DNA of 64,000 bases from Thysanoteuthis rhombus (Eukaryota > Mollusca > Cephalopoda > Oegopsida > Thysanoteuthidae). Below, piece by piece: positions 32,816 to 45,040 of the stretch; positions within the stretch are counted from its first letter, which is position 1; every line of letters starts with the position of its first letter. The position numbers were made by a program, and so were the translations under genes. Location of the stretch: contig OY735212.1 of assembly GCA_963457665.1 (NCBI GenBank), positions 60,163,228 to 60,227,227 on the forward strand, given 5' to 3'. Below the pieces are notes generated by a model. The model was not told the origin of the DNA. It saw only the letters and a list, made by a program, of their open reading frames with translations, and did not search any database.

Positions 32816-34823
32816 ACATCGTAGTAGAACTGCTGTAACTATACATGTGAATGTGCATAGATTTGCGTATATTCCATCCTGGTACACGCTTAAAGCTTAT
32901 ATGTGCTCTAATAAAAGTACATAAGTAGTAGTATTATGATTGACATCCTTTGACCATAAACCATTTCCATTATGGCTATTAAATGACCAGTTTTTTTTCC
33001 TGTTCTTTCAAGAATATTGCTCAAAGTTTTAAGCTTGAAAAGAACTTCTAGAAGTCCTTTCTCACTTTATATTGCAGGCAATTCACTCTTCAACTCTAAA
33101 TTACAAGATAAATATTTAAATCTGTTGATAGATTTGGCGTAAACCTTTGTGGTTATTGATATTTCTACAATAAACAAAGTTTATTTGGTAACAAATATGT
33201 ATAATCTCATGGATAAAACAATTTATACAACCAATGAAGAATAGCTGATATAAAAATACAAGCAGGAATTACGCAATTTTTGGACTCAAGATTGACAAGT
33301 CCGTTTATTAGTTAAGCAATATTTTCTGAAACAGTTATCATGTTAAATCCTTTTCTCCAGACTCCTGTAATCATTTTAGATTTTCACCTGACTTCCAAAT
33401 GTTTATTGTGGATTTGTAGTTGTGTAGAATCTCCTGTTTATCCCAATATTTATCTTGTTCTTGAAAGAATTCACATTTTTGAAACACACCATTTCATTAG
33501 GTCGGCTGTTCTATATCCGCATTATGCAGACATCAAAACTATATTTTTGTACCTCCAGCCTGGCTCTTTGTTGCTAAATTTTCTGGTTGTTCCACCTGTT
33601 TCCTGTTCTTTGTGTATTTTCATCCCACTTTTTGAAGAACAGAGATTTACCAGTTAAAGATTACAAGGACTAGTGCAAAATCCAAATATTCCCTTTCCAA
33701 TTACTTATTTCTCATTTAATAAATATTGTAAATTTTCTCAGTGTGTGATAACTGGGGTAATACTATATCTAAAAAAGGAAAAAAGTAAGAGATGTATTTT
33801 TAGCTTAAAATGTCTAGAGCATCCTTGATTTGACACTCTACCTTACCCTGGGGGCAGCTTCTAATCTTGCAGAATAGCTTTCGTGAAATCCCTTCAATAT
33901 GAACAACCTACTTTACTGTTTCATTTCTTTCAAGTCTTTATTCTTTACTAGGTGAACGTTTTCCCTGAAGCATCATCAATAAAGTCTCTCACTAAGATTG
34001 ACATTACTTTCTTTCTTCTTACCTTTTATTATCTCGGAAGGCCTCCCACTTTTTTGTCTTCCTTTATTGTCACATACAGTGGGTCCATATCACCCCACCC
34101 ACCCTACCTCCTGAGACCTCTTTTTGCACCTTATTAAAACCTCACCTTAAAAAGAGAGAGACAGACAGACAGAGGGAGGGGTGTAGTGGAATATCTTGAT
34201 ATCCTTTTAAACAAAATTGTACCAAGACAAATCTTGTGACATCAAGCTTCTTTCTTATTGTTGTTAACTTATTCCCTAGGATGATCTACTTTCAGTGGGT
34301 TTTATTTTAATAACAAGAACCATAAGTTCAATGATGTGTCTACCATGTGATGGTAGTTGTAGCTGGTGGAAGAGGAGGAAGAAGAGCAAGTTGTCTTTTT
34401 CTGAGTCAACTGATTCTCATACTTGTAAAATATTTCAATATGGAAATATTCTGCGAGTATTATTCTAAATAAAAATCGTGAATGGCCATTTTGTATTGTT
34501 TTTTGGCTATTCTTGGCTTTTTTAAATATAAGAAAACTGACCATGGGCATTCTTTCATGACATCATCGCTGGATCTCTGTTTTCTGTTGCTTAATGTAAC
34601 TGGGGCAGACTGGCCAAAAAGTGTCTTAGAGAGATGTGAGGACCAATTTTTTAAAAATACTTTGAAGACTTTTATTAGACGTATGTACCATATTTTCTAT
34701 CTGTCAGTTCATTTATGTCATCAATCAAGAATTTATCTAGGTTGTTTTATTCACTTGAGAAGTAAATTCTGTGTCTCTATTTAAGAATATGTTGTTCAAA
34801 TCAGCAACAATGATTCTCTAGTT
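32816..34823. other. 2 kb without a recognised gene
   Basis: AT-rich. 34140-34180 holds a small GA/CAGA tract. 34312-34400 resembles 1045-1200 (ACAAGAACC-TAAGTTCAA). The open frame at 33340-33657 has no recognised motif. Confidence 0.4.
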
Positions 34824-35175
34824 CAGTAGTTTTGAAACTAGGATCCATGGATCTTGAAGAACTGACAAATAGTGCTTTGGTGTTTGCAACAGTGGTCTCT
34901 TTAATCTTGACATTGTGACTCTTACGACAGAGAAACATCATGACCCATTGTACAGCTATCAAAAAACATGATTATTGAGCACAAACCTGTGCTACACATT
35001 CAAATTCTAATAAACATAATCCATTTAAAATAAATATGATTTTTGAAGGTAGAAAATTGTTTGTTATTGTAGTTCATTGATTACAGTCCAAAAACTAAAT
35101 ACTGAATACACGGATCTGCTAGAATATCTCCTTTATAGAAGCAGTCCTTGACATTTCAGAGTTTTCAAATCACTG
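34824..35175. mobile_element. hAT-like MITE, 352 bp
   Basis: The left end is CAGTAGTTTTGAAACTAGG and the right end, reverse complemented, CAGTGATTTGAAAACTCTG. Flanks CTCTAGTT (34816-34823) and CTCTGGTC (35176-35183) share six of eight bases, as expected for an aged 8-bp hAT target duplication. No coding sequence. Confidence 0.6.
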
Positions 35176-38132
35176 CTCTGGTCCATGGATTCTAGGTATG
35201 AAAGTACAAGCATGCAATGAAACCTCAGTTTGTTAAATGAATGTTGAGAGAATATCATGATTCATATCAATATCTCTTTTTAAAAAAAAGCTTGTTTATA
35301 TAGTGTCTAAATCATGTTATAAATTTTATCTACTTCTAATCTTTAAGAGCAAAACAATTTTAAAGTATTTATACATTAGTCTTCAAGATAAAATCTTGTG
35401 GTTTCTAAGATGAAAGCATTAAGACTTGAATAGATATCTCCAGATTTATTTTGTGGTACAATTAAATCATTGCAACTCGTTTGCCTTAAAAATAAAGGTT
35501 TTATATTATTCAACTGTAAATATTTTATATTTAAGCAATAAGGTCTTAATGTGCGAAATTTCATCATTTTTATTTTTTTAAAAAGTTTTAGAGAGGTTAG
35601 CAAGTGAATTTAACAAAGTCAAGACCGGCTGATGCACAGCCGATTTCAACTCCAACTTCCATTCCAACTGAAAATGATTACTGCAAGTTCTGTATTGCAT
35701 ATACAAAAATTTATAAGATTATGTTTTGTGTAAATGTATTTATTTATTAGAATGAAATAGAGCCCTTGCAGATCTGTAAGATAAATTTTCATTATATTTC
35801 ATCTATCTTGTCTATTTAGCTCTGTCAGACAGCCTTCTGGTAATCGTTTGTGGGTTCAAATTACAGTAGGGGATGTGAATTTTACACATTGATTTACAAC
35901 CCTAATTTTAGTGAGGATTGTTCTTATTGCGTTAAAAAAATAAAGTCAATTCCGGTTTTGAAGTTCGACATAATGTTTCATTCAACCTTGAATAGTGTAA
36001 ACATCTGAAAAATTGAAAATTATTCATAATATTTGGTTATAGAACCACAGACTACCATGTCTGTGATTACTATGCACTATCCCTATAGAACATTTGAAAC
36101 TGAAGTAAAACCCTCTTGGTGAATTGTTTTATACTTATAAAATCCACTAAATACAAATAGTTAATCCTGACATTAACTTAATAAACAACACCAGAGATCA
36201 TTGCCATCTTATCATATTCAAGGCACTAATTTTTCCCTAATTTTCTGATATATACAAACACAGAGCTTATCTCTTGGTAAATATGCATGTGTAATCTTAT
36301 CTGGAAAGGACTGACTCATACAACAAAAGAAGTGTAGCTGGATTTGAAGGAAAGAACTATTGGTTGTCTGCTGTCACTGGTTTAACACAGTGACTCATTA
36401 TTGCACAGTTCAATGCACAAACATATGTAGGTTTGTTTGTTTGTTTGTTGTTTTTGATTTATTTTTTTGTTTTCTGACTAGATTTTCTCTTATAAGAATC
36501 TCATCTAGCAAAAAATGCTATGGAACCATGTGGTAGTAGAGTTATTCTTTGCACGTCTTTTGTTCATGAGTACACATACACCTTTAGGTTTCCGACATTT
36601 TCTTTTGTCTTTCTTTATTGTAAGCATCACATCATCATTGTGATTCCATAGCTTCATGTCTTAACCTCTCTTTCAAAAATTGCAACCAAGTTTCTCATGT
36701 CACAGTTTTCTGTTCTAGATTCTACTAAAATTCTGCCTCTCTGTAATGGATACTGTCAACTAGAATCTTACTCAGGCTGCTAATTTCATGAGAAACTTTT
36801 CTATGGTTGAACTTCTTTTTTTTTTTTTAATCATTACGATCATTTGAAAGAGAAGAACACTTATGACTTCCCTGACCTAATTAGGCATGTATATAAAGCG
36901 TTCCCTGTTTGAATCACTATAAATCTCGGTCTCTGTGAGAACTTAGTTGAAAAAAAAAATAGAAAATTTCCTTTTACTAATCTCTTCATATTCCTTACTG
37001 TTGTTTCTTCTTTTGAAAGTTATTCAAAGTATTTCTCTTTCTCTGGTAGGATATGTTAAAAACCTAACATAAATGTCAGTGAAAAATGATCTGATGTTTT
37101 TACAAAACAAAAAGATGTTTTTAAATGTTTCCACACATCTCTAATACCCGCTTTTCAGTTGGTCAGTCTGTCTGTCAGTCGCAGTTATATTAACCAAAAG
37201 AAATAGTAAGTAAGGAAGAGACGTGATGTCATTAGAAGAACACTACTCTGATCATTTTTTTTTACCTGCTGCTAATGATGTCTTTATAGAATATCCGAGG
37301 ACTGCATTTTTGTATTTAGTAAAAGCCAAAAATGGACATTTATGATCTTTATTGAAAATGATACTGGCATGATATTTCCGTATCACAATATTTTACAAGA
37401 TTGAGAATCAATTGGCTCAAAGGAAACTACTTCCATTATCATCACCTCCTCTTTCTGTTACAACTATCACAGATGAAGGACATTACGTTAAACTCATAAT
37501 TCTTGTTTTTGATTATTTGGGATGTCTAATTATAATAAACATTTTACTCTCCAACCTCAAGAATATTTCTTTCTTTAAATGTATATGCTAAGTTTTCAAT
37601 CATTTCAAGTCAACAAATAATTGTTTAATTAATATTTTATCATTTCATAGTTTGACAGATTATCTACTTGATGAACATTTTTTATAAAAAAGCTATCAGT
37701 ATTTAGTAATGCGAAAGTTGTTCAGTGATTCTACAGCCTTCTTCAGGTGTACTATTCAAATGAGATGATAGTAAACAGAATTTTTTCCTATGGTAGCAAC
37801 ACTATAGTGTTGGATTGGAGTGATATCTTTTCCTTTCCTTATTGTCATGAAATAGATACGAGAAATTAACTTTTCCCTATCATGATTTGAAATCATAACT
37901 GAGTGATTGCTAGGCAGCTCCCTTACCAACTGAACAAAACTGATAAGTCTTACATATTTACAAATTTATCATATATACAATACAAAAGTTGTGGTAAACA
38001 TCTACAGTTAGGATAGAAGTATATCTATAATTTTTTTTATTTCTTTAATTTCAGCATTATAGAACAGGTAAAATAATACAATTGATCTTTTGTATTCTCA
38101 GTTTAGTAATTTAATTTGACCGATGATGTATT
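35176..38132. other. 3 kb AT-rich stretch, no recognised gene
   Basis: I see only poly-T runs, a (GTTT)n patch near 36432 and short unrecognised open frames. 37455-37505 contains CACAGATGAAGGACATTACG then ACTCATAATTCTTGTTTTT, a possible reverse copy of the repeat near 34310. Confidence 0.4.
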
Positions 38133-38367
38133 ACCATAGATGTTGGATCTCTGTCTTCAGACGGAATTCCATGACAAATAACAATTTGGCAGTGCGAATT
38201 AGCACGGAAATGCTTTAACATTTGGGTCACTTCTGGCCTTTTTTTTTTTTTTTTTTCATTTTTTTTATTAGCCCCTTTTTGGCAGTCAAACTAGCACCAA
38301 AATATCTTTTGAGTTGGCAACACTGAGTTTCAGTCTTGGCAATTTTGTCTGCCAACACCCATGTATT
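38133..38367 (+). mobile_element. Family Y element, copy 5
   Basis: The left end is CCATAGATGTTGGATC and the right end CTGCCAACACCCATGTATTA. The interior is full length with GGCAGTCAAACTAGCACCAA and TTGGCAACACTGAGTTTCAG. Confidence 0.6.
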
Positions 38368-38689
38368 ACTGAAATGAGAGAACAAAATGATTACTTATGC
38401 CAGAAGATGGTATCCATGGGTTTCTGAATTCACAAATACAAAAAGGAACAAAAGATGAAAAAGATAGGATAGAGATCATGGTGCTTATTAGAATGCTGAT
38501 GAGGTTATCAAGTATAGTTCTGTTCAAATTGACTGGGTAGATGGCCAAGAAAAAAAGAAAATATTCTTGTCCAATTCTGGAATTGAAGGAAGATGGAAAA
38601 TCTTTAGTGATACCCAAAAGTTATGACCAGTTCACAAACACCTGCAGCAGAAACTCAGATGATGATCTACTGACTTGAACTTTTTATTG

Positions 38690-39055
38690 AAAACCATCAA
38701 TTAAAACTGTCAACATAGGTTTCTCTCAGTTTTTAAACTGGCCTGGCTGGCTATGTATATATGTGTATGAGGAGTACACCAATGTAGCTAGAGGGCTAGG
38801 GATTTTGGCATTCTCTATTGTTATGTATGAAAAAAACTTTTTTATTGTTTTTTTTTTTCAGTACCCCCTCCCAGTAGATTTTTAGTGGGGTGCTCAAAAT
38901 GCAATCTAGGTTCATATCAAATTGATCACTTAGTTTATGTCCATCATTTTTTTAAATTGACTTTTGATCAAATCCTAAAAAGATGAGTAATAACTCCAAA
39001 AATTGGTCACATGATTGTATATATTGAGCAACTAACCAGACAATTTCTTTTTCTT
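38690..39055 (+). repeat. Dispersed repeat family W, copy 1
   Basis: It starts CAACATAGGTTTCTCTCAGT with TTTAAACTGGCCTGGCTGGC and ends near CACATGATTGTATATATTGA then GCAACTAACCAGAC. The copy at 47735-48125 has the same start, middle and end blocks. A reverse copy lies at 56535-56815. The class is unknown. Confidence 0.5.
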
Positions 39056-39472
39056 ATTGCAAAAATATAGTTACTAGCTTGATAAAGCATAATCTTTTAT
39101 TAATATAAAAATCAAGTGATTTTTATGCCTTTGGGTAGAATAGAAAAAAAAGAAATTCTATATCCGCATGACTTGAATTCATAACCCTGTCATCTAGATG
39201 GAATATTTTTCTGTTTGGTGAAAATTGGTTGACATTAGCGTTTCTCTCTCTCTCTTTAATGTTTTTGCATGTATCACTTGAGGATGAGCTGGAAATAAGA
39301 CCTTACAAGTACATAAACAATGAAGTATGTCTTCATATTGATAATTAAAACAGTTTGGAATATCTCAATAATCTATGAGTATGTTCTATTTGAATTAGGT
39401 TTTATCTATTTTGATGCTGAAGCTAATTTAACTATATTTTTTCAAGTGTGCCATGACAAGTATTTTCCTTCT
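39056..39472. other. No recognised feature
   Basis: AT-rich; the open frame at 39320-39520 runs into the LINE fragment and is not recognised. Confidence 0.35.
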
Positions 39473-39683
39473 ATCATCATCAGTATTTTTGTATCCATCA
39501 TTGGACAAAATTTGCCATGAACATCACGGAGCCAGTAATCTATGAACTCGTCTAGTTTGTGACTCTATCTTATATTTTGCCGACTACAGTTTCACATATG
39601 ATTTCTGGGGATCCATGTTGTGAGTCAGGCATTTATCTACCATTCTTGCATAGCCATTTGATTTTTCTGATGGTATCCATTCT
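39473..39683 (-). pseudogene. RTE-like LINE 3' end, copy E (reverse)
   Basis: Reading the + strand, CATCATCAGTATTTTTGTAT, CCATCATTGGACA, CGGAGCCAGTAATCT and GGGGATCCATGTTGTGAGTC are reverse complements of the family 3' end. The (TGA)n tail side is at 39473. The coding capacity is fully decayed. Confidence 0.65.
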
Positions 39684-40099
39684 CATAAAAAGATAAAATG
39701 TTACAAAGATATATATATACAAATTCTAGAATATCTTAGGCCTTAGTACTATACAAAGATTCTTTTGCCTCAGCTGGAAAAATACAAAATTCTGTTTCTA
39801 ATTCAAGAGAAAGTAATTGTGTATTATTATAAATCCCTCTGTCTGTTCACCTGTTTGCTTTCTTAGTTCATACAAATTATCTAAAGCTGCATGAATTGAA
39901 TAAATGTTAACACAGGTGAAACAGAAGAGTTGTCAGGTTTGCTTAAAATGCCATCAAAGTTACTCTGAACTACTTGACCATCTTGCTTGGCGAATACAGT
40001 GGGGAAAAAAAAGGATTTCTCTGAGATTCAAGTTTGTGAATTTATTTGTCGTCCTCTCTTTTATTCAGCCTCATTCCCAATAGAATATCGACTTACTTT
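39684..40099. other. No recognised feature
   Basis: AT-rich with no supported gene. Confidence 0.35.
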
Positions 40100-40103
40100 A
40101 TAC

Positions 40104-40146
<43 letters not shown>

Positions 40147-40184
40147 CGTATATATATGTGTGTGTGTGTATATATTTATATGTG

Positions 40185-40219
<35 letters not shown>

Positions 40220-40275
40220 ATATATGTGTGTTTGTGTATAAAAAATATGTGTGTGTGTGTATATATATATATATC
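40100..40275. repeat. (TA)n(TG)n compound microsatellite
   Basis: A pure (TA)n block followed by interleaved TGTGTG and TATATA runs, similar in make-up to the 3.9-5.2 kb tract but much shorter. Confidence 0.9.
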
Positions 40276-40639
40276 TGTTTTTTGTAAAGATTTTTTAATT
40301 CTCTCATGAAAATAAACACTTTTATTTAGTTATTTTTCATGAAAAATCTCTGGATGAAATTTCTATTCAGAAAATAAAAAAAAAGTAGCTCACCATTTTC
40401 TGTTCCGTGATCCATTTGTAAAATTCAAAAATCTCTGCTGCAGTTGAGTAATTGACAATCTGGGGTATAAATGTTTTTGTTTTTTCTTCTATTTGTTTGA
40501 TATTTATCTGATCTATATTTGAAAATATTTTGATCAACAATCAAATCATATAAATCTATTTCTTAACATTATAGAATTAAGTATCTAAGTAAATTATCTA
40601 TAAAGTATAAATCTTTTATGTAATAATATCAGCATAAGA
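40276..40639. other. No recognised feature
   Basis: AT-rich with no supported gene. Confidence 0.35.
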
Positions 40640-40893
40640 TTTGGGCATTGATGGTTCAAAATGACCATAGAGACCCAAAAAGGTACTTTTTTGAAGGGGA
40701 AAAAAAGTAATTTTAAATAGTGCCTAGTGGTGTGCTCAGGCAAATCTTCAAGGTTGTAGTCCTAAGAATGGGACCAGATGCAACCGGAGACACATACCCC
40801 CCCCCTCCCCGGTCGACAAGCAAAGAGAGAAGAATCTATAGCCCACTTGGCTGGTTGGTTAGGCGAGCCCTTTGTGGGGCTGCTGTGAATCAA
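40640..40893 (-). mobile_element. Family X element, copy 4 (reverse)
   Basis: Reverse-strand family blocks: AGATTTGGGCATTGATGGTT, GTGCCTAGTGGTGTGCTC, TTCAAGGTTGTAGTCC, TATAGCCCACTTGGCTGG and GGGGCTGCTGTGAATCAATA. A C homopolymer at 40797-40807 interrupts it. The left terminus (the family's right end) is missing. Confidence 0.6.
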
Positions 40894-42261
40894 TATACAT
40901 TAAAAAGCAACTTGAATTGTATTTTCAAATCAAGTTCTACATTTATTTTTGGAAGAAAAAAAATCAATTCTTGGTTTAAAGTTTATTTCAAATTGAGAAC
41001 ACACAAATATTCATATTCAAATCTTTTTTAAAAACAACTTTCTGTTTTGAAGTTTCATCAAAGATACAAGCACGGCTATATCCCTGTTAAGATTCACATA
41101 TAAAGCATTATCGGATTTTAATTCCTTTTACAGAAATAAAACTTGTGATTTAGCGTTTTATCCAAAACAATGCTACGGTTTTTGAAAATATCTTTGGTAT
41201 GAACTCACTGATTTTAGAGAGTAGTCTAATAATTTAGATGGAAATATCATTTTCTGATTCAGATCAGATTTGTTAATAAACATACAAAGAGTGATCAAGA
41301 AGTGAATTCTTAATTTTATATGAAATTCCAAAATGATTTGATTATAATTTATAATTGTCATATATATAAAAAAAAGTTCTTTAAGCAAATAGATGTATGT
41401 CTTTATCACATGGCTACTTTAGTCCACTTACTCCATAAATGATAGGCTATTGAGTAGGAAAATAAAGTGAAATATGAAACCAATAGGATTGTTTTGGTTA
41501 TTAGTATTGGTTATAGCTATGGTGACCAGACATCCGGCTTTACACAGGTCAGTTCGGCTTTTGAACGCTTTGTCCTCCACCAAACAGTAATTCATGCTCC
41601 TCTCTGGAGTCAGACTGGAAAACTTATTCAAATTACCTCAGATATATTTACAAAAGTAGGAAGTAAAAGCCAGCGGCCACTAGTTAACAGACATTAACTG
41701 TTAATATATTTTTATTACTTGTTGCCTTTATCAACACTGCTGATGAGCCACAGTGTCATCAACTGAGAGAGGGTCAGTCAGTCTGCTGAAAGCCAATTTT
41801 GTTCAGGAAACTTTTTTTTTAATGAAATTTTACATTTTACAATTACATTCATATATTCTATCGAAGAGAGTCAATCTGACCAAGTCCTTTTTGGTCTGCA
41901 ATATTTTTCTTTTTTCAAGTTTGGAAATGACTCCAGGATCCCCAGAGCAGAGTGTCGTCCTTTTTGGAAAGTTAGGAGATGGTCTCCGTATTAATAGCTA
42001 ATAAGGGGCAATATGTCCTGTAATAAATTTCTTTTGTTACTCAGAAGGTTAGAGGTTGCAATCCAAAATTATGACTTCCTTTTAACTCACTCACTCATTC
42101 CTACTAACATTCTGGTCTTACCAAAATGCTACCTTGATACATTTTTCAACATATGATTCAATATATGCTCAACAGAATTAATATATAAAGCTGAGCAGGT
42201 TGGTATTATTTTTATACATATATATATATATATATATATGATCTGATAGAATGTTTATGAA
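40894..42261. other. No recognised gene
   Basis: AT-rich. 41730-41775 (CATCAACACTGCTGATGAGCC) resembles 28750-28775 and may be a dispersed repeat end. A short (TA)n lies at 42221-42239. The open frames here are not recognised. Confidence 0.4.
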
Positions 42262-42536
42262 TTGTGTTATATCATATAGAAACTTATTTGGAATGGTCTC
42301 CCATCATTACACGCCGAATGTATTACTTGCCCTAGAATAGACCATGAATAAATGTGATGAGAATTTGGTGTGGAAACAGTTGTTTGGGCCTTTGCATTAC
42401 CGGCAACTGTTTAGCTCAATGATAAGAGCATTGTTACGTTAGAGCAGCTACCTTATTGGTTGCAGGTTTGATCACTGCATCAGTCTCTTTTTCTTCAATT
42501 GTTAATTCTATAAATTTCTATATAACAGAATTCATA

Positions 42537-42540
<4 letters not shown>
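42262..42540 (+). mobile_element. tRNA-derived SINE, copy 2, with an inverted 3'-type segment upstream
   Basis: From 42385 the sequence carries GGGCCTTTGCATTACCGGCA, TTTAGCTCAATGATAAGAGC (D-arm stem GCTC/GAGC) and GCAGGTTTGATCACTGC (T-arm-like, B box at about 42465-42475), about 55 bp apart. The body ends TTTCTATATAACAGAATTCA at (TA)n. Upstream, 42265-42310 holds ATAGAAACTTATTTGGAATG, the reverse complement of the SINE 3' body. It is either a second inverted SINE tail or the left arm of a larger foldback unit. Confidence 0.65.
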
Positions 42541-42612
<72 letters not shown>

Positions 42613-42658
42613 AACACATGCACATGCACATATCTATATACATATGTGTGTGTTTGTG
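42541..42658. repeat. (TA)n(CA)n microsatellite at the SINE 3' end
   Basis: About 30 TA repeats, then (CA)n, then mixed CATATG/TGTGTG sequence. It continues straight from the SINE body. Confidence 0.9.
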
Positions 42659-42788
42659 TTACAGTCATGACTGGGTTGATAGAGATTCTGTACTGGATTA
42701 TTAATACGAGTATATTCAAACAAACACATTTTGTACTATTTGTCTGTCTAATCTATATTCGCATGAATATAGATGTGATTGTATCCAA

Positions 42789-43105
42789 CCACTGTAGCAC
42801 CACTAATTGTTCACAGATTTTTCTCTCTTTTTTTTCTCTCTGCTTGTTTGTGTGTGTGGGTCTCCATCACTGGGCACTCCTGGTCACATTTTGGGGGCTA
42901 CAACCTTGAAAATTTGCATGAGTACACCACTTAGCACCCTCTAAAAATACGTTTTGTTTTTTTTAATTCATAAAGTGCTTTTTTGAATCTCGAAGGTCAT
43001 TTTGGACCAGCAATGCTCAAATCTTCTGCTGGTGTTTTCTAGATAATCAGTTCTGGTACACGTGGGGCCACAGTGATTTAATTATGCAAGGTACGGATAT
43101 ATATG
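42789..43105 (+). mobile_element. Family X element, copy 5
   Basis: The left end is CCACTGTAGCACCACTAATT and the right end GGCCACAGTGATTTAATTAT. It has CTACAACCTTGAAAATTTGC and TTTTGGACCAGCAATGCTCA. Confidence 0.6.
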
Positions 43106-43559
43106 CATATGTTTTCACTCATACTATACTTAGTTTGTGTTTATTTAACTTCTAATTAATGTGAACAGGTATTCCCCCCCTCTACTTCTCAAAAGTACGC
43201 TTTACATCAATATTCACAAAAAAAAAGCAAAAGCAAAAGTTTTACAGCAAGCTGTTATAGAGGCAATGTGAACCCTCTTCCTCTCTCTACTACTCCCTGG
43301 TCTCCTGTACCTACCACCAGCCTCAGCTCCAATGACTCAGCCTAACATACCATCAACACCTTGTTTTTGGTCTTATTATACATATAAGATAATTGATGTA
43401 TTATATTGGTGCATTGCGCTGAATAATTACATACATGATTGCCACCCTAATTTATCAAGTGTGTATACTTTGCGTATTGTATTTTTGCACCTATGTACTT
43501 GTGCCAATCGGCTTACTGCCAATCATTATTCATTATTGTAATTTTTTTTCCATTTTTTG

Positions 43560-43590
<31 letters not shown>

Positions 43591-44439
43591 TATATAGCCA
43601 GTTCAATTTACTTTTGTATGTTAATTCAAGCTTAAGTGCTTCTTTTAAAAGCAATGAATAAATTCATGATAAAGCTTAGTCTATATTTTTCAATCAACCA
43701 TCTTGCTGCTTAATCAGTCATTAAATATCATCAAATAGCCATCTAACAGGTTTTATGGTCTTTCTATTCCAGTTGAGTTTTAACTAGTACATGAGGAAGT
43801 ACTGTTTACGATACAACAAAATGTATTCCTTTCTTCTGGTGTTCACATTTCTGCGTATTTGTCAATTAAATATCCCAGTTTTTCTTAATAAATACTCAGA
43901 AACAATCAATATAGATATTTGCAATTCGCATAAATGAATAGCACACACACATACAGATATTCATTTATACGAGGTATAAATATTTTGCTAGTTTTGGAAT
44001 AGCTAAGATTTGCAAGGTTTGTCATTATACCTTACCTTCAGCTAAGGAAAGTCAGTATATATTTGGCAATAATGCAAAAATACAACATATAGGCAAAATA
44101 TTTACTATATAATGGCTGAATCTGCCTAACCTGTAATCATGGGAATCATCAAATTTTCTCATTTTTTATCAATTGATTGTTATATAATGCTATATAAAGC
44201 TTGTCTATTGATGTTTTTACTGTTGGGTGCATCATCAAGTATATTTCAATCAAAATGCACTCAGATTCTGATCTGAAATCAGTGTGCACGCATACAGATC
44301 TGCTTAAGCCAGTTTAGGCATAATGTAGAAAGAAAAACACTTCTAAATGCAAAGCATCAATAAAGCTTTCTCTATGATAACAAAGTTGAATCTCAGCTAA
44401 TCATCAAAATTCTAGTATATCTGTCTCTGTTGTCTGTCA
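43106..44439. other. No recognised gene
   Basis: AT-rich with a short (TA)n at 43565-43597. Confidence 0.4.
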
Positions 44440-44703
44440 TCAGATCATAACCAGACCATATTCGACATTGAAAAAGGCTTCATGATGGCAGTGCACCTGC
44501 TTGTCAGGTTGATTATGTGAGGAATCCCAGCATAGATACGCCTTTCCATCTTGTCTTATGCTTCCAATTGAACCCTCATACCAGTATAGTTGTCTGATGT
44601 TGGCATTTAGCAAATAGAAGAGTTGATTAACCCTATTCAGATCAAGGAGAGAGAAAAAAACAAAGCATTTGAGTAGTTTGAATTCTTTGCCTGCATTTTC
44701 CAA
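44440..44703 (-). CDS. Unrecognised 87-codon open frame (doubtful)
   Basis: The frame has less biased composition than most here, with a stretch SIRQDGKAYLCWDSSHNQPD followed by a Cys/His-containing QVHCHHEAFF. I do not recognise a family. It starts with ATG, has no obvious neighbours or splice context, and ends just before a family X element. It may be a decayed exon, part of an unrecognised mobile element, or chance. Confidence 0.15.
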   Translation of the reverse strand: MENAGKEFKLLKCFVFFSLLDLNRVNQLFYLLNANIRQLYWYEGSIGSIRQDGKAYLCWDSSHNQPDKQVHCHHEAFFNVEYGLVMI

Positions 44704-44720
44704 TGTCTTTATAATCCTAT

Positions 44721-45040
44721 TGAATCACCATAGCCCCACAAATGGCCCACCTGACCAACCTGCCTAATGGGCTACAGATTCTTTTCTTTTTGCTTGTTTA
44801 TGTCTCTCTGGGCTCTCCTGGTCTCATTTTAGCAGCTACAACCTTGAAAATCAGCTAGAGTTCACCACTGAGCACCATCTAAAAACATTTTTTGTTTGTG
44901 TAAAATAGTGCATTTTGAGGTTTCATTTTGGACCAACAATGCCCATATCTTGTTCTGGTATTTTTTATAGATAATTTTAGGTATTTAGTTCTGGTACATG
45001 TGCAGGCTACGGTAATTCATTTATGCGAGGTAATAGATAT
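44721..45040 (+). mobile_element. Family X element, copy 6 (best terminal repeats)
   Basis: The left terminus TGAATCACCATAGCCCCACA and the right terminus GGCTACGGTAATTCATTTAT pair as inverted repeats over 15 bp with two mismatches. The interior is complete. Confidence 0.7.

Noticed and set aside
42400-42485. Possible functional tRNA gene
   Set aside because: The D-arm and T-arm stems can be drawn, but there is no pairing acceptor stem, and the same head recurs at 1485 as part of a SINE.
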